Assembly: GCA_947074335.1 (NCBI GenBank)
Contig: CAMTPG010000109.1
Location: 1 to 7,981 of the forward strand
DNA from: an uncultured Parabacteroides sp.
GTDB lineage: Bacteria > Bacteroidota > Bacteroidia > Bacteroidales > Tannerellaceae
DNA: 7,981 nt
Direction of reading: 5' to 3'
Position numbers and translations under genes: made by a program. The notes under the pieces are model-generated. The model had not been told where the DNA came from and made no database searches. It saw only the letters and a program-made list of their open reading frames with translations. Shown in pieces: positions 1 to 6,595 of the stretch; position 1 is the stretch's first letter, and every line of letters begins with the position of its first letter.

Positions 1-415
1 GTTTCTTTGCATTTACAATTACACATTCGCCCGAAACCAGTCCGTTGGTACTTCCTGACCAGGCTTTCGGATTGCCTGCAAAGCTGCAGTAATAGGGAGC
101 TGTCATGGCAATGTAATTTTTTTGGTTGTCCCAGCCGCCCTTGGTAAATTCGGTTGCAAATTCAATGCGGGGATTATCAAAAGCCATGGCACCGAGTTTT
201 TCAATCACCAGCTCTTCGGCTCGTTTATTGAGCTGCGATCCGGCCAGACGCGGACCCAGTTCATCCGTCATAAACTGCGATAATTCTTCGATTTGCGATT
301 GATTGAAGGCTTCATTTTTTACCTGCGAAGCTACCGTGAGAGGTAAACAGGTCTGAGCTTGCATTGTAAGATTAAAGCAGAGTGCAGAAGTAAGTACAAA
401 AACAATCTTTTTCAT
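1..415 (-). CDS. Exported M28-family metallopeptidase with PA domain, N-terminal part only
   Basis: This gene starts at the ATG at 415-413 and runs off the left edge, leaving 138 residues. Residues 1-21 form a signal peptide: MKK, a hydrophobic core, then an end in MQAQ, so the mature protein should be exported to the periplasm or beyond. Residues 40-80 show the propeptide-like block of M28 peptidases related to carboxypeptidase Q: a helix, DELGPRLAGS at 51-60, and a pairing helix ending in EKLGAM. GGW at 93-95 and AWSGSTNGLVSGE at 118-130 match the region leading into the PA (protease-associated) domain. The zinc ligands lie outside the window, so activity cannot be judged. It is a different M28 subgroup from the tandem pair at 2694-5715 and is not in an operon with them, because the potassium transporter gene lies between on the other strand. 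Family assignment is by recognition of these motifs; substrate is unknown. Confidence 0.82.
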   Translation of the reverse strand, partial: MKKIVFVLTSALCFNLTMQAQTCLPLTVASQVKNEAFNQSQIEELSQFMTDELGPRLAGSQLNKRAEELVIEKLGAMAFDNPRIEFATEFTKGGWDNQKNYIAMTAPYYCSFAGNPKAWSGSTNGLVSGECVIVNAKK

Positions 416-448
416 CGGATAGTATTTATTTAACTTTATATAATGCTA

Positions 449-456
449 CAAATGTA
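449..456 (-). promoter_or_regulatory. Candidate Bacteroidota -7 element for the M28 peptidase at 1-415
   Basis: The minus strand reads TACATTTG, a full match to the Bacteroidota -7 consensus TAnnTTTG, 33 bp before the start codon of the gene at 1-415. No clean TTTG is seen at the expected -33 position; that stretch is only A/T-rich. The rest of the divergent gap (416-686) shows no perfect TAnnTTTG facing the transporter gene, and I see no riboswitch-like structure in it. Confidence 0.5.
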
Positions 457-686
457 AAGATAAAAATTTGTTTTAAAATCATAATGATGAAAAATGTAAA
501 GGTAAGATGGAATTATGTTATAATAAGGTGATTGTTTACGGGCAATCTGCTAAATGATAAATGGAGTATGAATGAACCTTAGCTTCTGCTTTATAATACT
601 TTACTATTTACCAATTATGCTGCCGCGATTTGTTGAACCATTTTTTTAGTAAAAATGTTTTATTATTAATTAAAACAGGATTCGAT

Positions 687-2693
687 ATGCAAACGACAAC
701 CGGTCAAAAGGGAATGGATATGTCCAAAGTTAAAGTCGGCGGTTTATTAATCACACTTGGTATTGTTTATGGAGATTTAGGTACATCGCCTTTATATACT
801 ATGCAGGCCATTATGCAATCTACCGAAAAACTGAATGATCAGTTTATTCTCGGAGCTCTTTCCTGTGTGTTTTGGACAATCATGCTTGAAGCTACCTTAA
901 AATATGTGGTAATTACATTAAAAGCCAGCAATAATGGCGAAGGTGGCATCTTCTCTCTTTTTACGATGGTGCGTAATAAAGTAAAATGGGCCTTTCTGAT
1001 TGCCATTATCGGAGCCTGTGCTTTGATGGCCGACGGCGTGATTACACCTGCTATCACGGTAACTTCATCCATGGAAGGATTGCAATTGTTTACGCCCGAT
1101 ATACCTGTGGTGGGACTTGTAATTATCATTCTTACCTTTATTTTTCTGATACAACCTTTTGGTACCAAGAAAATAGGAAAATTATTTGGTCCGGTTATGT
1201 TCTGCTGGTTTTTAATGCTGTTTGTGTTAGGTGTTATTCCGTTAATTAAAAATCCGGTAGTGCTAAAGGCGATTAATCCCTATTATGCAATTTATACTAT
1301 AATACACGACCCCAGTGTATTAAAGCTGTTGGGCGCCGTATTTCTGTGTACCACGGGTGCCGAAGCATTGTACTCGGATTTAGGACATGTAGGATTAAAA
1401 AACATTCGGGTTACCTGGATTTATGTATCAACCTCTTTATTGGTGAATTATTTTGGTCAGGGTGCATGGCTGTTATCCGAGCATCATAAACTTACCGCTT
1501 CGGTAAATCCTTTTTTTGCCATTATGCCTTCCTGGTTTTTAATATTTGGTGTTATCATTGCCACGCTGGCTGCCATTATTGCCAGTCAGGCATTGATCAC
1601 GGGTACTTTCACGATCATTGCCGAAGCCATATCGCTGAATTATTTCCCCAAAATTAAAATCAGTTATCCAACCGATTTAAAACAACAAATGTATATTCCC
1701 AAGATTAATTTATTACTTTATTTTTGTTGTTTATTTGTGGTTGTTTATTTTCAGAATTCAACAGCCATGGAGTCGGCTTACGGATTATCCATCTCGTTTG
1801 CCATGTTATGTACTTCGATTTTGTTAGTCATGTACTTATATAAAAAGGTGCCTTTATGGATGATAATTTGTTACAGTGTATTGTATGCCATTATCGAAGG
1901 CAGTTTTTTAATCGCAAATATGACTAAATTTTTCTCCGGCGGTTGGATCACGATTTTATTGGCAGGCATTTATATTTCTATTATGTACTCCTGGGATAAA
2001 GCAGGTTCTATTACTACTAAATTTATTCTCAAAAGACAATTGAAAAATTATATCCCTGCATTGAAGGATATGAAAGAGGATAATAACATCCCGTTTTATA
2101 CCTCTAATCTTGTTTATCTGACCGATGTTGCTGATAATGAAGAGATAGAAAATACAGTTTTATATTCCATATTCAGAAAACCCAAGCGAGCAGACCGGTA
2201 TTGGTTCCTGCAAATCAGCATTGTTGATGATCCGCATACTCTGACATATAAACTGACTGAACTGGAACCCGGTCTGGTTTATCGCATCAATATGCGAATC
2301 GGGTTCAAAGAGCGGATGAAAGTAAATCTTTATTTTGATGAAATACTCGAAGATTTGTATAATACGGGTAAATTCTCAATCGAAAGCAGCTATCCGTCTT
2401 TAAAGAAGAATAAAATCCTGAGCGATTTTAAATTTATCAATATCATCAACAGTCAGAATAAAGATAATTCATTCCCCGTAATGCAGGAACTGATGATGAA
2501 TTACTATTTCTATATGGGGCGGGCTTTGGTGAATGAAATTGGTTATTACGGATTGGATCAAACCATTTCCATTACCGAACTGATACCGATGCAACCGGCT
2601 GATGAAATCTTTGTTTCGGCCGAGAATGCCGAGGCAGAAATGGCTGCCAAACCGGCAAAACGCCGGTTCGACAGGATTATGCCCGAAAGTTGA
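687..2693 (+). CDS. kup: Kup-family low-affinity potassium transporter
   Basis: This is an inner-membrane K+ uptake permease of the KUP/HAK/KT family, normally K+/H+ symport with about 12 membrane helices and a cytoplasmic C-terminal domain. Numbering from the ATG at 687 gives 668 residues, slightly longer than E. coli Kup (about 620). Signatures are GIVYGDLGTSPLY at 25-37, NNGEGG at 82-87, DGVITPAI at 116-123, TGAEALYSDLGH at 223-234, VNYFGQGA at 253-260 and YIPKINLLLY near 336. Hydrophobic segments continue to about residue 435. A hydrophilic domain of about 230 residues follows. An in-frame ATG at 630 would add 19 residues unlike family N-termini. I prefer 687, which has AGGA at 677-680 with 6-nt spacing. 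The ATG at 720 (MSKVKVGGLL) is also plausible and is preceded by AAGGGA. The stop codon directly abuts that of the convergent peptidase gene. Regulation is not visible. Confidence 0.96.
   Translation: MQTTTGQKGMDMSKVKVGGLLITLGIVYGDLGTSPLYTMQAIMQSTEKLNDQFILGALSCVFWTIMLEATLKYVVITLKASNNGEGGIFSLFTMVRNKVKWAFLIAIIGACALMADGVITPAITVTSSMEGLQLFTPDIPVVGLVIIILTFIFLIQPFGTKKIGKLFGPVMFCWFLMLFVLGVIPLIKNPVVLKAINPYYAIYTIIHDPSVLKLLGAVFLCTTGAEALYSDLGHVGLKNIRVTWIYVSTSLLVNYFGQGAWLLSEHHKLTASVNPFFAIMPSWFLIFGVIIATLAAIIASQALITGTFTIIAEAISLNYFPKIKISYPTDLKQQMYIPKINLLLYFCCLFVVVYFQNSTAMESAYGLSISFAMLCTSILLVMYLYKKVPLWMIICYSVLYAIIEGSFLIANMTKFFSGGWITILLAGIYISIMYSWDKAGSITTKFILKRQLKNYIPALKDMKEDNNIPFYTSNLVYLTDVADNEEIENTVLYSIFRKPKRADRYWFLQISIVDDPHTLTYKLTELEPGLVYRINMRIGFKERMKVNLYFDEILEDLYNTGKFSIESSYPSLKKNKILSDFKFINIINSQNKDNSFPVMQELMMNYYFYMGRALVNEIGYYGLDQTISITELIPMQPADEIFVSAENAEAEMAAKPAKRRFDRIMPES
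2650..2668. other. GC-rich hairpin inside the 3' end of kup
   Basis: AACCGGC and GCCGGTT form a perfect 7-bp stem around the 5-nt loop AAAAC. It lies 23 bp before the kup stop, and the convergent peptidase gene ends immediately after that stop. There is no T-tract on either strand, so it is not a standard intrinsic terminator. It might still slow polymerase or protect mRNA 3' ends where two genes meet with no intergenic DNA. It may equally be a chance result of the codons for a Lys/Arg-rich tail. Confidence 0.3.
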
Positions 2694-4199
2694 TTACTGA
2701 TTGGCCAGATTAATAGCTGTCCAGTATAACCATTCGGTAGCTGATTGCAGAATTTCAGGATTGATGGATTCTACATCATCTTTCGGATGATGATAATATC
2801 CCCCGCCGGCAGCACGCAAATCAATGCAGGGATAACCGGCTTTCATAAATACGGCACCATCGGTACGCGGACGTGTACGGAAATGATTTTCGCGGGTGAA
2901 GAGCCGGCGATGCACATAGGCATCATTAGCCGCTTCGGCCGCTTTGCCCAGTTCCGGATATGCATAGTGATAACTGGCGCCCAGCATTTCGCCGCCGCCT
3001 ACCTGTTCCAGGTTCAGAACTGCTACCACTTTATCCTGCGGAACTACCGGATTTTGTGTGTAATAGGTACTGCCTGTCAGACCGGCCTCTTCGCCATCCA
3101 CACTCATAAAAAGAATGCTGCGTTTGGGTTTTACATTCGATTTGGCCAGTGCTTCGGCCACACCAAGCAGTGCTGCCGATGAGGCATTATTATCGTTTGC
3201 TCCGGCAATATGATACGGAATCATGCCTAAATGGTCCAGATGAGCCGAGATAATCACATATTCGCCGGCCAGCTCCGGATCGCTTCCGGGAATCACGGCT
3301 AACAGATTATTCCCTTTTCCGTCAGGATGATAGGTGGTTGTCATTTTGATGCGCGCGCGCTTGCCGGTATCGAACGAAGCCGGTTTAAATGATTGATAAA
3401 TACCTTTTACCGTTTCGGCATAAGTTTTGCCGGTGCCGGTAAAAAGATCATTCATCACGCTATCCGTAATGTGGCAATACACAAATTCGGGATCATATAA
3501 AGCGTTGGGTCCCGGCACCCATTTATAAAGCATACCAATGGCGCCATGATCAATGGCATTCTGGTATTTTGTCTGATGCAGCGTGTGTTTGTACCACATG
3601 GCTACCGAATCCGGATGCTGACTCCGGTTTGGCGTTTCGCCTTCGATAAGTACGATTTTGCCTTTTACATCCACACCTTTATAATCATCATAATTCAGCT
3701 CAGGAGCGGTTACACCAAAACCACAATACACCACATCGCCTGTGATATCGCCTGTTCCCGAATAATTGCCTGCAAACCAGCCATCGGCCCAGGGATATGA
3801 TTTACTGAGCCATGCGGTTTTTTTATTTGTTCCCTGCACCGGAAAGAATATTTCCATATCGCAATCGGGATGCACTTCGGCAAACGGATGCGGATAGGTT
3901 TGCCGATACCCGTTTGTGCCGGCTGGCATTAATCCCCATTCTGAAAAGTAACCTTCCACAATCTGATTAGCCTTTTCCATACCGGCCGATCCGGCCAGTC
4001 GTCCCTGCAAAGCCGTATCCGATAACTGCACCACATAATCGTACAATTTGGCCGAGGTGATGTTTTTGTGCATCGCCGCCAGATATTCCTGTTCGGGTGT
4101 TAATTCGGGAGCCTGACGCTGCGCCTGCAGCAACGATGCGGTGCTCATTGCCAGTGTAAAGGCAATGAGCAGTGGTTGTATGGTTTTGTATGTTTTCAT
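2694..4199 (-). CDS. Exported M28-family zinc peptidase with PA domain (second gene of tandem pair)
   Basis: The protein has 501 residues from the ATG at 4199. This start is chosen because MKTYK begins a clear signal peptide (cleavage near residue 27, after LLQAQ). The in-frame ATG at 4247 would add 16 odd residues and overlap the upstream gene. A PA-domain insertion lies at about 145-275. The catalytic M28 domain follows with recognisable co-catalytic zinc residues: H320 and D322 (SAHLDH), D336 (GANDNN), E370/E371 (GEEAGL), E398 (LNLEQVGG) and H470 or H471 (YYHHP). The ligand at 398 is Glu, where many M28 enzymes and the neighbouring paralogue have Asp; Glu is tolerated in this clan. The predicted role is an extracytoplasmic aminopeptidase or carboxypeptidase. 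It starts 16 bp after the stop of the paralogue at 4216-5715, so the two form an operon. There is no Shine-Dalgarno site. No type IX secretion C-terminal domain is evident. Substrate unknown. Confidence 0.92.
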   Translation of the reverse strand: MKTYKTIQPLLIAFTLAMSTASLLQAQRQAPELTPEQEYLAAMHKNITSAKLYDYVVQLSDTALQGRLAGSAGMEKANQIVEGYFSEWGLMPAGTNGYRQTYPHPFAEVHPDCDMEIFFPVQGTNKKTAWLSKSYPWADGWFAGNYSGTGDITGDVVYCGFGVTAPELNYDDYKGVDVKGKIVLIEGETPNRSQHPDSVAMWYKHTLHQTKYQNAIDHGAIGMLYKWVPGPNALYDPEFVYCHITDSVMNDLFTGTGKTYAETVKGIYQSFKPASFDTGKRARIKMTTTYHPDGKGNNLLAVIPGSDPELAGEYVIISAHLDHLGMIPYHIAGANDNNASSAALLGVAEALAKSNVKPKRSILFMSVDGEEAGLTGSTYYTQNPVVPQDKVVAVLNLEQVGGGEMLGASYHYAYPELGKAAEAANDAYVHRRLFTRENHFRTRPRTDGAVFMKAGYPCIDLRAAGGGYYHHPKDDVESINPEILQSATEWLYWTAINLANQ

Positions 4200-4215
4200 A
4201 ATATACAACGGATTA

Positions 4216-5715
4216 TTATTTTTTGGGTTCAGCCGGATTGCATTCAATCACATCGGCTTCGGAGAGGTTAACCAGCGAAGTGGTCAGGAGTTTAGTGGCA
4301 TCTTTTACGATGTTGAAATCAATCAGTTCAATCACATCACCCGGATGATGATAGGGTGTGCGTGTTTCAGCACCAAATGAATATAAGCTGATTACCGGAA
4401 TGCCCTGCTGGAACAATACAGCTCCGTCGGTTCTGGGGCGCGTGATAATTTCGTTGGCGCCGAGTCCGGTGCGGAACGGACGTTTCACATAAGTATCATT
4501 AGCCGATTCCACATAATCAAGCACAGTTCCGTATTTTTGAGCGGCATTGGCCGAAAGTCCGTAGCCTGTTCCCAGACAGTCAATATTAAAGGCCGTCTTA
4601 ATCTGATCAGCCGGCACAATCGGATTTTCGGCAAAGTAATGACTGCCGATCAAACCGGTCTCTTCGCCGCCAAACAGGATAAACACCAGTGTGCGTTTCG
4701 GTTTGAATGTCTCGGATGTGGCCAGTGCTTTGGCAGCACCCATTACAATGACCGAACCTGAGCCGTTATCGAGTGCGCCCGGCATCAAAACCGGCATCAT
4801 GCCTACATGATCCAGATGGCCGCCGGCCACAATCACTTCGGGAGCCAGTGTAGGATCGCTTCCCGGAATTACGCCGATCACATTTTTACCCATTCCGTCG
4901 GGGTGAAATTTTGTATAGGCCGAAATATCCGCCTTCTTGTTGATTTTGAATGAGTTGGGTTTTAGTGATTTGTTGATACCCTCTTTCACGGCTTTATGCG
5001 TTTTTCCGGTTCCGGCAAAGATGTCGCCGGCCACACTGTCGCTGATGCAGGCATAAACAAACCCTTCGTTCCAGCCCGGATTCGGATTGGCCGTTGTGGT
5101 AACATACAGCATGCCGGCAGCGCCGTGATCTACTGCATTTTTCATTTTGTGCGTGTGATACTGATAAGGCATCCAGGCTTTTTGTTTTGCCGGATCTTTT
5201 TCCTGATAAGGCACATCGCGTTCGCAAACTACGATTTTGCCCTTTACATCTATCCCCTTATAATCATCGTAATTCAGTTCGGGAGCGGTAACACCGTAAC
5301 CCACATAAACCAGATCCAGCTGGTTCAGCTCGCCGGTATCCGAAGTGCCGCCGGCCATGTAATTGTCGGGATAATCGTATGTTTTTGTTACCCAGTCGTT
5401 TCCTACAGGCAGATAAAGCGTGAAGCTTCCGCCCGGAAATACTTCGGTGTACGGATGTTCGAAGTTCTGAAAATAGGTGCCGTTATCGCCTCCCGGTTTT
5501 AAACCCCATTCCTGAAACAGGTTGGCGGCATAATCGGCGGCACGATCGAAACCGACATCGCCGGTGAGTCTGCCGCGACATTCGGGCGATACAAAATACT
5601 CGAGCCAGGTGCGCAAATCATCTTCACCGGTGGTATACAGATAATCCTGCGCTTTCGCTAAGGGCATGCTTGCTATTAAAACAATAGCACTGATAATCGT
5701 TTTGTACTTGTTCAT
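4216..5715 (-). CDS. Exported M28-family zinc peptidase with PA domain (first gene of tandem pair)
   Basis: The protein has 499 residues. Residues 1-23 are a signal peptide ending LAKAQ. The architecture matches the downstream paralogue: an N-terminal region with RGRLTG at 47-52, a PA insertion at about 125-255 containing GVTAPELNYDDYKG, and a C-terminal catalytic domain. The expected zinc and catalytic residues are all present: H300 and D302 (GGHLDH), D316 (GALDNGSG), E351/E352 (GGEETGL), D379 (FNIDCLG) and H456 or H457 (PYHHPGD). TRPRTDGAV at 425-433 is shared word for word with the paralogue. An active exopeptidase of the periplasm or cell surface is therefore likely. It is the promoter-proximal gene of the pair, with a good promoter at 5784-5815 and no Shine-Dalgarno site. 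The two proteins probably arose by tandem duplication followed by considerable divergence outside these blocks. The physiological substrate cannot be read from sequence. Confidence 0.93.
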   Translation of the reverse strand: MNKYKTIISAIVLIASMPLAKAQDYLYTTGEDDLRTWLEYFVSPECRGRLTGDVGFDRAADYAANLFQEWGLKPGGDNGTYFQNFEHPYTEVFPGGSFTLYLPVGNDWVTKTYDYPDNYMAGGTSDTGELNQLDLVYVGYGVTAPELNYDDYKGIDVKGKIVVCERDVPYQEKDPAKQKAWMPYQYHTHKMKNAVDHGAAGMLYVTTTANPNPGWNEGFVYACISDSVAGDIFAGTGKTHKAVKEGINKSLKPNSFKINKKADISAYTKFHPDGMGKNVIGVIPGSDPTLAPEVIVAGGHLDHVGMMPVLMPGALDNGSGSVIVMGAAKALATSETFKPKRTLVFILFGGEETGLIGSHYFAENPIVPADQIKTAFNIDCLGTGYGLSANAAQKYGTVLDYVESANDTYVKRPFRTGLGANEIITRPRTDGAVLFQQGIPVISLYSFGAETRTPYHHPGDVIELIDFNIVKDATKLLTTSLVNLSEADVIECNPAEPKK

Positions 5716-5783
5716 TATTATACTATTAAATTTGAGACATCAAATAAGTGTAGAAGTATGTCTTGTTGATAACCTATTATACG

Positions 5784-5815
5784 CAAATGTATACTTTCTG
5801 TTTTAAAATGACAAA
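5784..5815 (-). promoter_or_regulatory. Bacteroidota-type promoter of the tandem M28 peptidase operon
   Basis: On the minus strand, TTTG (5815-5812) is followed after 20 bp by TACATTTG (5791-5784). This is a full match to the Bacteroidota primary-sigma consensus TTTG / TAnnTTTG with normal spacing. Transcription would begin near 5777, leaving a 5' leader of about 60 nt before the ATG at 5715. A second TAnnTTTG (TATATTTG, 5819-5812) overlaps the -33 box but lacks its own upstream element. Confidence 0.72.
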
Positions 5816-5872
5816 TATAAATTAAAAAATGTTTCTGATATTTTGTTTCTGATAGCATGCTGATTATATAAG

Positions 5873-5906
5873 AAATGGCGACAAAACCGAAGTTAAGCCG
5901 CCATTT
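5873..5906 (-). terminator. UUCG-tetraloop hairpin, probable terminator of the ABM lipoprotein gene
   Basis: Read on the minus strand, AAATGGCG and CGCCATTT make a perfect 8-bp stem, extended by one G·U and one C-G pair. A UU/UU internal loop follows, then a 3-bp AAC/GUU helix capped by UUCG at 5891-5888 with the stabilising C-G closing pair. The tetraloop forms only in minus-strand RNA, which gives the direction. The hairpin begins 26 nt after the stop of the gene at 5933-6346 and is followed by an A/U-rich tail (CUUAUAUAAU) rather than a pure U-run. A terminator or 3'-end stabiliser is the simplest reading. Confidence 0.55.
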
Positions 5907-5932
5907 TGAAAGTTATTGAATTGAAAAACCGT

Positions 5933-6346
5933 TTAATATTCCGTGATAATCAGATCGCCGTCGAGCATGGGCGGAATGGTATTTGCAAAAGTACTGAAAT
6001 GTTCGGAGCCGGCATGCGCACCGAATGCATCATCATCTTCATAGATTTCGTAGAAGATGAATTCGCTGGGATCAACCGGCGATTGGTACACCATATAATA
6101 TACATTGCCCGGTTCCTGACGTGTAGCTTCGACCAGCTTTTTGGCAGCATCGGTAAAGTCGCCCTCTTTTCCTGCTTTTATTTTAGCACGTGCCACCACG
6201 GTTTTCTCTTTTTTCTCAGCTTTATCCGACGTACATTTGCTGCAATCTTCGTGTGTAGTCTCTGAGGCATCAGCCTTTTTTGCACCTTCATTACAGGCCG
6301 GAAAACCCAGTAATGCGGATAATAATAATACGGCAATTTTTTTCAT
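5933..6346 (-). CDS. Putative lipoprotein with C-terminal ABM (quinol monooxygenase-like) domain
   Basis: The protein has 137 residues. Residues 1-17 are a signal sequence. C18 in GFPAC fits a lipoprotein acylation cysteine, though Phe-Pro at -3/-2 is not the ideal lipobox. A charged linker follows, containing an isolated CxxC (C35, C38 in EDCSKC) and a lysine/glutamate-rich run. Residues 49-137 look like an ABM-fold domain: a first strand VVARAKIKAGK, a helix through DAAKKLVEATRQEPG, then YYMVYQSPVDPSEFIFYEIYED and the helix with FGAHAGSEHF, ending in a strand. This fold is found in small dimeric monooxygenases of the YgiN type and in related proteins without proven enzyme activity. The export signal is unusual because family members are mostly cytoplasmic. 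The gene is monocistronic, with a hairpin after it, and divergent from the ferredoxin-like gene. Substrate and metal or cofactor use are unknown. Confidence 0.83.
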   Translation of the reverse strand: MKKIAVLLLSALLGFPACNEGAKKADASETTHEDCSKCTSDKAEKKEKTVVARAKIKAGKEGDFTDAAKKLVEATRQEPGNVYYMVYQSPVDPSEFIFYEIYEDDDAFGAHAGSEHFSTFANTIPPMLDGDLIITEY

Positions 6347-6385
6347 TTTAGTTAAATTTAAAATAGCAAACTTAAAATATCACAA

Positions 6386-6415
6386 CAAATATAGGTGATA
6401 AATTGATTCGGCAAA
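6386..6415 (-). promoter_or_regulatory. Candidate promoter of the ABM lipoprotein gene
   Basis: The minus strand carries TTTG (6415-6412), an 18-bp spacer and TATATTTG (6393-6386), matching the Bacteroidota promoter form with a slightly short spacer. A second -7 match, TAAGTTTG (6374-6367), lies closer to the start codon at 6346 but has no -33 partner. Either could be used. Confidence 0.5.
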
Positions 6416-6570
6416 GCTTTTTGTGCAAATAAAATGGTATAAAATGTGAGTTCGATTAACCAGACTGTCAGATCTTGTTCCTTTTTAGAACGCTGTCGCT
6501 ATTCTATTGTTTAGATTAATTAGCTTTTTACGGATACTAATTATATATAAAAACAGAAGCAAATTCTTGC

Positions 6571-6578
6571 TATTTTTG
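6571..6578 (+). promoter_or_regulatory. Candidate -7 element of the ferredoxin-like gene
   Basis: TATTTTTG is a full match to TAnnTTTG, 17 bp before the ATG at 6596, which implies a very short leader of about 10 nt. The -33 region is A/T-rich without a clear TTTG, as might be expected of a promoter that needs an activator. A 7-bp inverted repeat (TAATTAG, 13 bp, CTAATTA) lies at 6517-6543, just upstream. Confidence 0.45.
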
Positions 6579-6595
6579 TTTCATTATAAATCAGA

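Noticed and set aside
416..686. Riboswitch (for example of the c-di-AMP type) controlling kup
   Set aside because: No conserved riboswitch core or extended helices could be seen in this A/T-rich divergent gap.
839..1168. Minus-strand open frame of 109 codons
   Set aside because: It is antisense to the conserved membrane core of kup and resembles no known protein.
4200..4247. N-terminal extension of the peptidase at 2694-4199 to the ATG at 4247
   Set aside because: It would overlap the upstream gene by 32 bp and put 16 polar residues before an otherwise ideal signal peptide starting at 4199.
4996..5502. Long open frame of 168 codons on the plus strand
   Set aside because: It lies wholly antisense to the M28 peptidase gene, has no recognisable domain and a composition typical of a shadow frame. 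The shorter plus-strand frames at 2745-3182, 3546-3800 and 4537-4761 are rejected for the same reason.
2694..5715. Type IX secretion cargo
   Set aside because: Both peptidases end directly after the catalytic domain, without the C-terminal sorting domain of about 70-100 residues that such cargo carries.
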